A stretch of 64,000 nucleotides of DNA from JADGRB01 sp963835825 (lineage in GTDB: Bacteria > Myxococcota_A > Polyangia > Fen-1088), in the NCBI GenBank assembly GCA_963835825.1, contig CAWIGZ010000001.1:1612001-1676000 (forward strand). Reading direction: 5' to 3'. A model generated the notes under the pieces. That model did no database searches. It saw nothing but the letters and a program-made list of their open reading frames with translations, and was not told where the DNA came from. Position numbers and translations under genes: made by a program. Positions 62,173 to 64,000 of this stretch are shown piece by piece (within the stretch, counting starts at the first letter, position 1; every line of letters starts with the position of its first letter).

Positions 62173-62331
62173 ATGGGACGACGGGACAATCGGAAGTCGA
62201 TGAAGATGCGCCGCCGCACGCGACAGAAGAAGTTGAAGGGGCGTATCGCCAAGAAGAAGACGGCCGGCAAGGAGAAGGCCGCCGCCACCGCGAAGCCGGC
62301 CAAGAAGAAGGCCGCCGCGGCGAAGAAATAG
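62173..62331 (+). CDS. Lys/Arg-rich 52-residue protein
   Basis: 52 residues from ATG 62173; the frame is open upstream to 62113, but the product from 62173 opens with MGRRDNRKSMKMRRRTRQ, a conserved-looking start. Over half the residues are Lys, Arg or Ala; the C-terminal half is AKKKTAGKEKAAATAKPAKKK, similar to histone H1-type or ribosome-associated tails. No fold is assigned. It probably binds nucleic acid. It is followed after about 45 bases by mutS and might share a transcript. Confidence 0.65.
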   Translation: MGRRDNRKSMKMRRRTRQKKLKGRIAKKKTAGKEKAAATAKPAKKKAAAAKK

Positions 62332-62376
62332 CGACAGGAACAAGAAATAGGGGGCGGGTCGCGCACCCGCACACTC

Positions 62377-64000
62377 TTGCAAGCCGCTGCGCCCACCGCG
62401 CTGATGCGCCAGTACCTCGACGTCAAGTCGCGGTATCCGGACGCCATCGTGCTGTTCAGGTTGGGCGACTTCTACGAGATGTTCTATGACGACGCCGTCT
62501 ACGCGGCTCGCGTCCTCGATCTGACCCTCACCACCCGCGACAAGGGGAAGGAAGATCCGGTCCCCATGTGCGGCGTCCCGCACCACGCCGTGCGGGGCTA
62601 TCTCGGCAAGCTGACGGAGCTCGGCCATCGGGTCGCGCTCTGCGAGCAGCTCGAGGACCCGAAGGTGGCGCGCGGGATCGTCAAGCGCGACGTCGTCCGG
62701 GTCATCACGCCCGGCGTCGTCCTCGACGAGGAGTCGCTCGATCCGCGCGCGCCCAGCTACGTGGCGGCCGCGGTGGGCGACGCCCGCGGCGGGTACGGGT
62801 TCGCGTTTCTCGACGTGACCACCGGTGAGTTTCGGGCCACCGAGGCGCCCAGCGCCGACGTTCTCGCCGAGGAGATCGGCCGCGTCGCGCCCCGGGAGCT
62901 GGTGCTCGGTCGCGGCGACGCCGATCGCGCGCTCGGCGAGGTGGTCCGCCCGCTGTTCCCGCGGCTGCCGCGGGCCGCCGTCGACGACGGCGATCCGGGC
63001 GTCGAGCTGCCGCGCGCGTTCGGCGCCGCCTTCGATGTCACCATCCTGCAGCGCCTCCCCCGCGCCGCGGCCGCGGCGGCGGCGGTCCTGCGCTACGCCC
63101 GCGCCACCCAGCCGGGCGCAGAGTTGCCGCTCGTCGGCCTCCAGCTCTACGCCCGCACCGATTCGCTGATCATCGACGAGCAGGCGCGCGCCCACCTCGA
63201 GCTGGTGGAGTCGTTGCAAGAGCGCCGGCGCGCCGGCTCGCTCATCGATCTGCTCGACGAGACCCGGACGGCCATGGGGGGGCGCCTGCTGCGCCGCTGG
63301 CTGCTGTTTCCGTCGGTCGATCTGGCGACCATCCGCCGCCGCCACGACGCGGTCGAGCGGCTGGTCGGCGCCCACGCGGCCCGCGATCGGGCCCGCAAGC
63401 AGCTCGATGGGATCGCCGACATCGAACGCCTGGTGGGCCGGGCGCGGCTCGGCGTGGCGACCCCGCGCGATCTGGCGGTCCTGGGGCGGTCGCTGTCGGC
63501 GCTGCCGGCGCTGGCCGAGGGGCTGGCCGAGGCGCACGCCGGTGAGATCGGCGGCTCGCTGGCCGGCGAGCCCGATCTCCTGCGACTCCAGGACGCAGCC
63601 GACGACGGCGCCGGGCAGGGGGACGCGCTGGCCGCCACGCTGGCGGCCGAGCTCATCCGCGTCCTTCGCCCCGACGCGCCGGCGCTCACCAAGGACGGCG
63701 GCTACGTCAACCCGGGCGTCTCGGCGGAGCTCGACGAGCTCTGCGACATCGCCTCCGGCGGCCGCAGCCGGATCGCCGCCATCGAGGCGCGCGAGCGCGA
63801 GCGGACCGGCATCCCGTCGCTGAAGATCAAGTTCAACAACGTCTTTGGCTACTACATCGAGGTGACGCGCTCGAACCTCGCCGCGCGTGCCGGCCGACTA
63901 TCGCCGCAAGCAGACCGTCGCCAACGCCGAGCGGTTCGTCACCACCGAGCTGGCGGAGTTCGAGGCGACCGTGCTCTCGGCCGACGAGCGGCGAATCGCG
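62377..64000 (+). CDS. mutS: DNA mismatch repair protein MutS, partial, one frameshift
   Basis: N-terminal and core part of MutS, cut by the window edge. TTG 62377 (MQAAAPTALMRQYLDVKS) or ATG 62404; neither has a good ribosome binding site. Mismatch-recognition domain: LFRLGDFYEMFYDDA, with the Phe-x-Glu motif that stacks on the mispair, and MCGVPHHAV. Connector and lever regions: VVRVITPGVVLDEESLD, TLLRWLLFP-type RTAMGGRLLRRWLLFP. A +1 break at 63896 (GCG-C-GTG) precedes VPADYRRKQTVANAERFVTTEL. The ATPase domain lies outside the window. Confidence 0.93.
   Translation, partial: MQAAAPTALMRQYLDVKSRYPDAIVLFRLGDFYEMFYDDAVYAARVLDLTLTTRDKGKEDPVPMCGVPHHAVRGYLGKLTELGHRVALCEQLEDPKVARGIVKRDVVRVITPGVVLDEESLDPRAPSYVAAAVGDARGGYGFAFLDVTTGEFRATEAPSADVLAEEIGRVAPRELVLGRGDADRALGEVVRPLFPRLPRAAVDDGDPGVELPRAFGAAFDVTILQRLPRAAAAAAAVLRYARATQPGAELPLVGLQLYARTDSLIIDEQARAHLELVESLQERRRAGSLIDLLDETRTAMGGRLLRRWLLFPSVDLATIRRRHDAVERLVGAHAARDRARKQLDGIADIERLVGRARLGVATPRDLAVLGRSLSALPALAEGLAEAHAGEIGGSLAGEPDLLRLQDAADDGAGQGDALAATLAAELIRVLRPDAPALTKDGGYVNPGVSAELDELCDIASGGRSRIAAIEARERERTGIPSLKIKFNNVFGYYIEVTRSNLAARAGRLSPQADRRQRRAVRHHRAGGVRGDRALGRRAANR

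Overview
The window is a GC-rich (roughly two-thirds or more G+C by eye), gene-dense bacterial chromosome segment with no gene-free stretch over 300 bases. The content points to Myxococcota or a related former deltaproteobacterial group: FHA/AAA+ regulators next to Ser/Thr kinases, a tandem-domain Ser/Thr kinase, DUF4388 and roadblock/LC7 proteins, many TPR lipoproteins, a QEGLA-family peptidase, an archaeal/fungal-type aspartate-semialdehyde dehydrogenase and a GABA/proline-type catabolic cluster. The taxon is an inference from gene families, not from a marker gene.

Layout. 0-6 kb: TPR protein, two Cys-rich lipoprotein paralogues, DHH-motif protein, serine acetyltransferase, QEGLA metallopeptidase. 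6-8 kb (minus): lipA-lgt, coupled by an ATGA overlap, with a palindromic repeat translated as the LipA tail. 8-16.7 kb: lipoprotein, REC-EAL phosphodiesterase, QueD, EEP-family protein, metallophosphoesterase, DUF4388+roadblock pair, then (minus) BrkB/YihY and an LCAT-like hydrolase. 16.7-25 kb: a signalling island, FHA-AAA+ regulator > kinase 1 > kinase 2 (overlapping genes; both kinases carry an extracellular beta-propeller-like region), a 43-residue secreted peptide on the other strand, and a second FHA-AAA+ regulator. 25-36 kb: arginase-family enzyme, TPR-zincin, rpsT, holA, mutY, PBP-activator-like lipoprotein, a LigD-like protein, proS-pyrF-rlmB. 36-44.5 kb: asd, tandem kinase, coaBC, unknown gene, family 4 UDG, palindromic repeats, TPR lipoprotein. 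44.5-54.8 kb (minus): RND efflux pump pair, then ALDH > two class-III aminotransferases > scoA > scoB, which looks like one catabolic operon. 54.9-64 kb: HU/IHF-like protein, adenosine-deaminase-fold protein, MMPL/RND-like protein plus TPR lipoprotein, membrane sulfatase-fold protein (minus), a Lys-rich mini-protein and the start of mutS, cut by the window edge.

Two things cut across the window. First, about 21 genes, many of them universal (mutS, proS, lipA, pyrF, coaBC), are interrupted by single-base indels, nearly all +1; in nine cases deleting one C just before (G)AG/AAG restores the frame. This looks like a systematic sequence error rather than gene decay, and affected genes are annotated across their full span. 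Second, a two-hairpin palindromic repeat family occurs between genes and inside reading frames.

Strongest candidates for something new: the FHA/kinase/secreted-peptide island with two AAA+ proteins lacking the sigma-54 GAFTGA loop; the in-frame palindromic repeats; and the 32-base tandem repeat at the scoA-scoB junction, which creates a chain of 11-codon mini-ORFs linked by GTGA overlaps.
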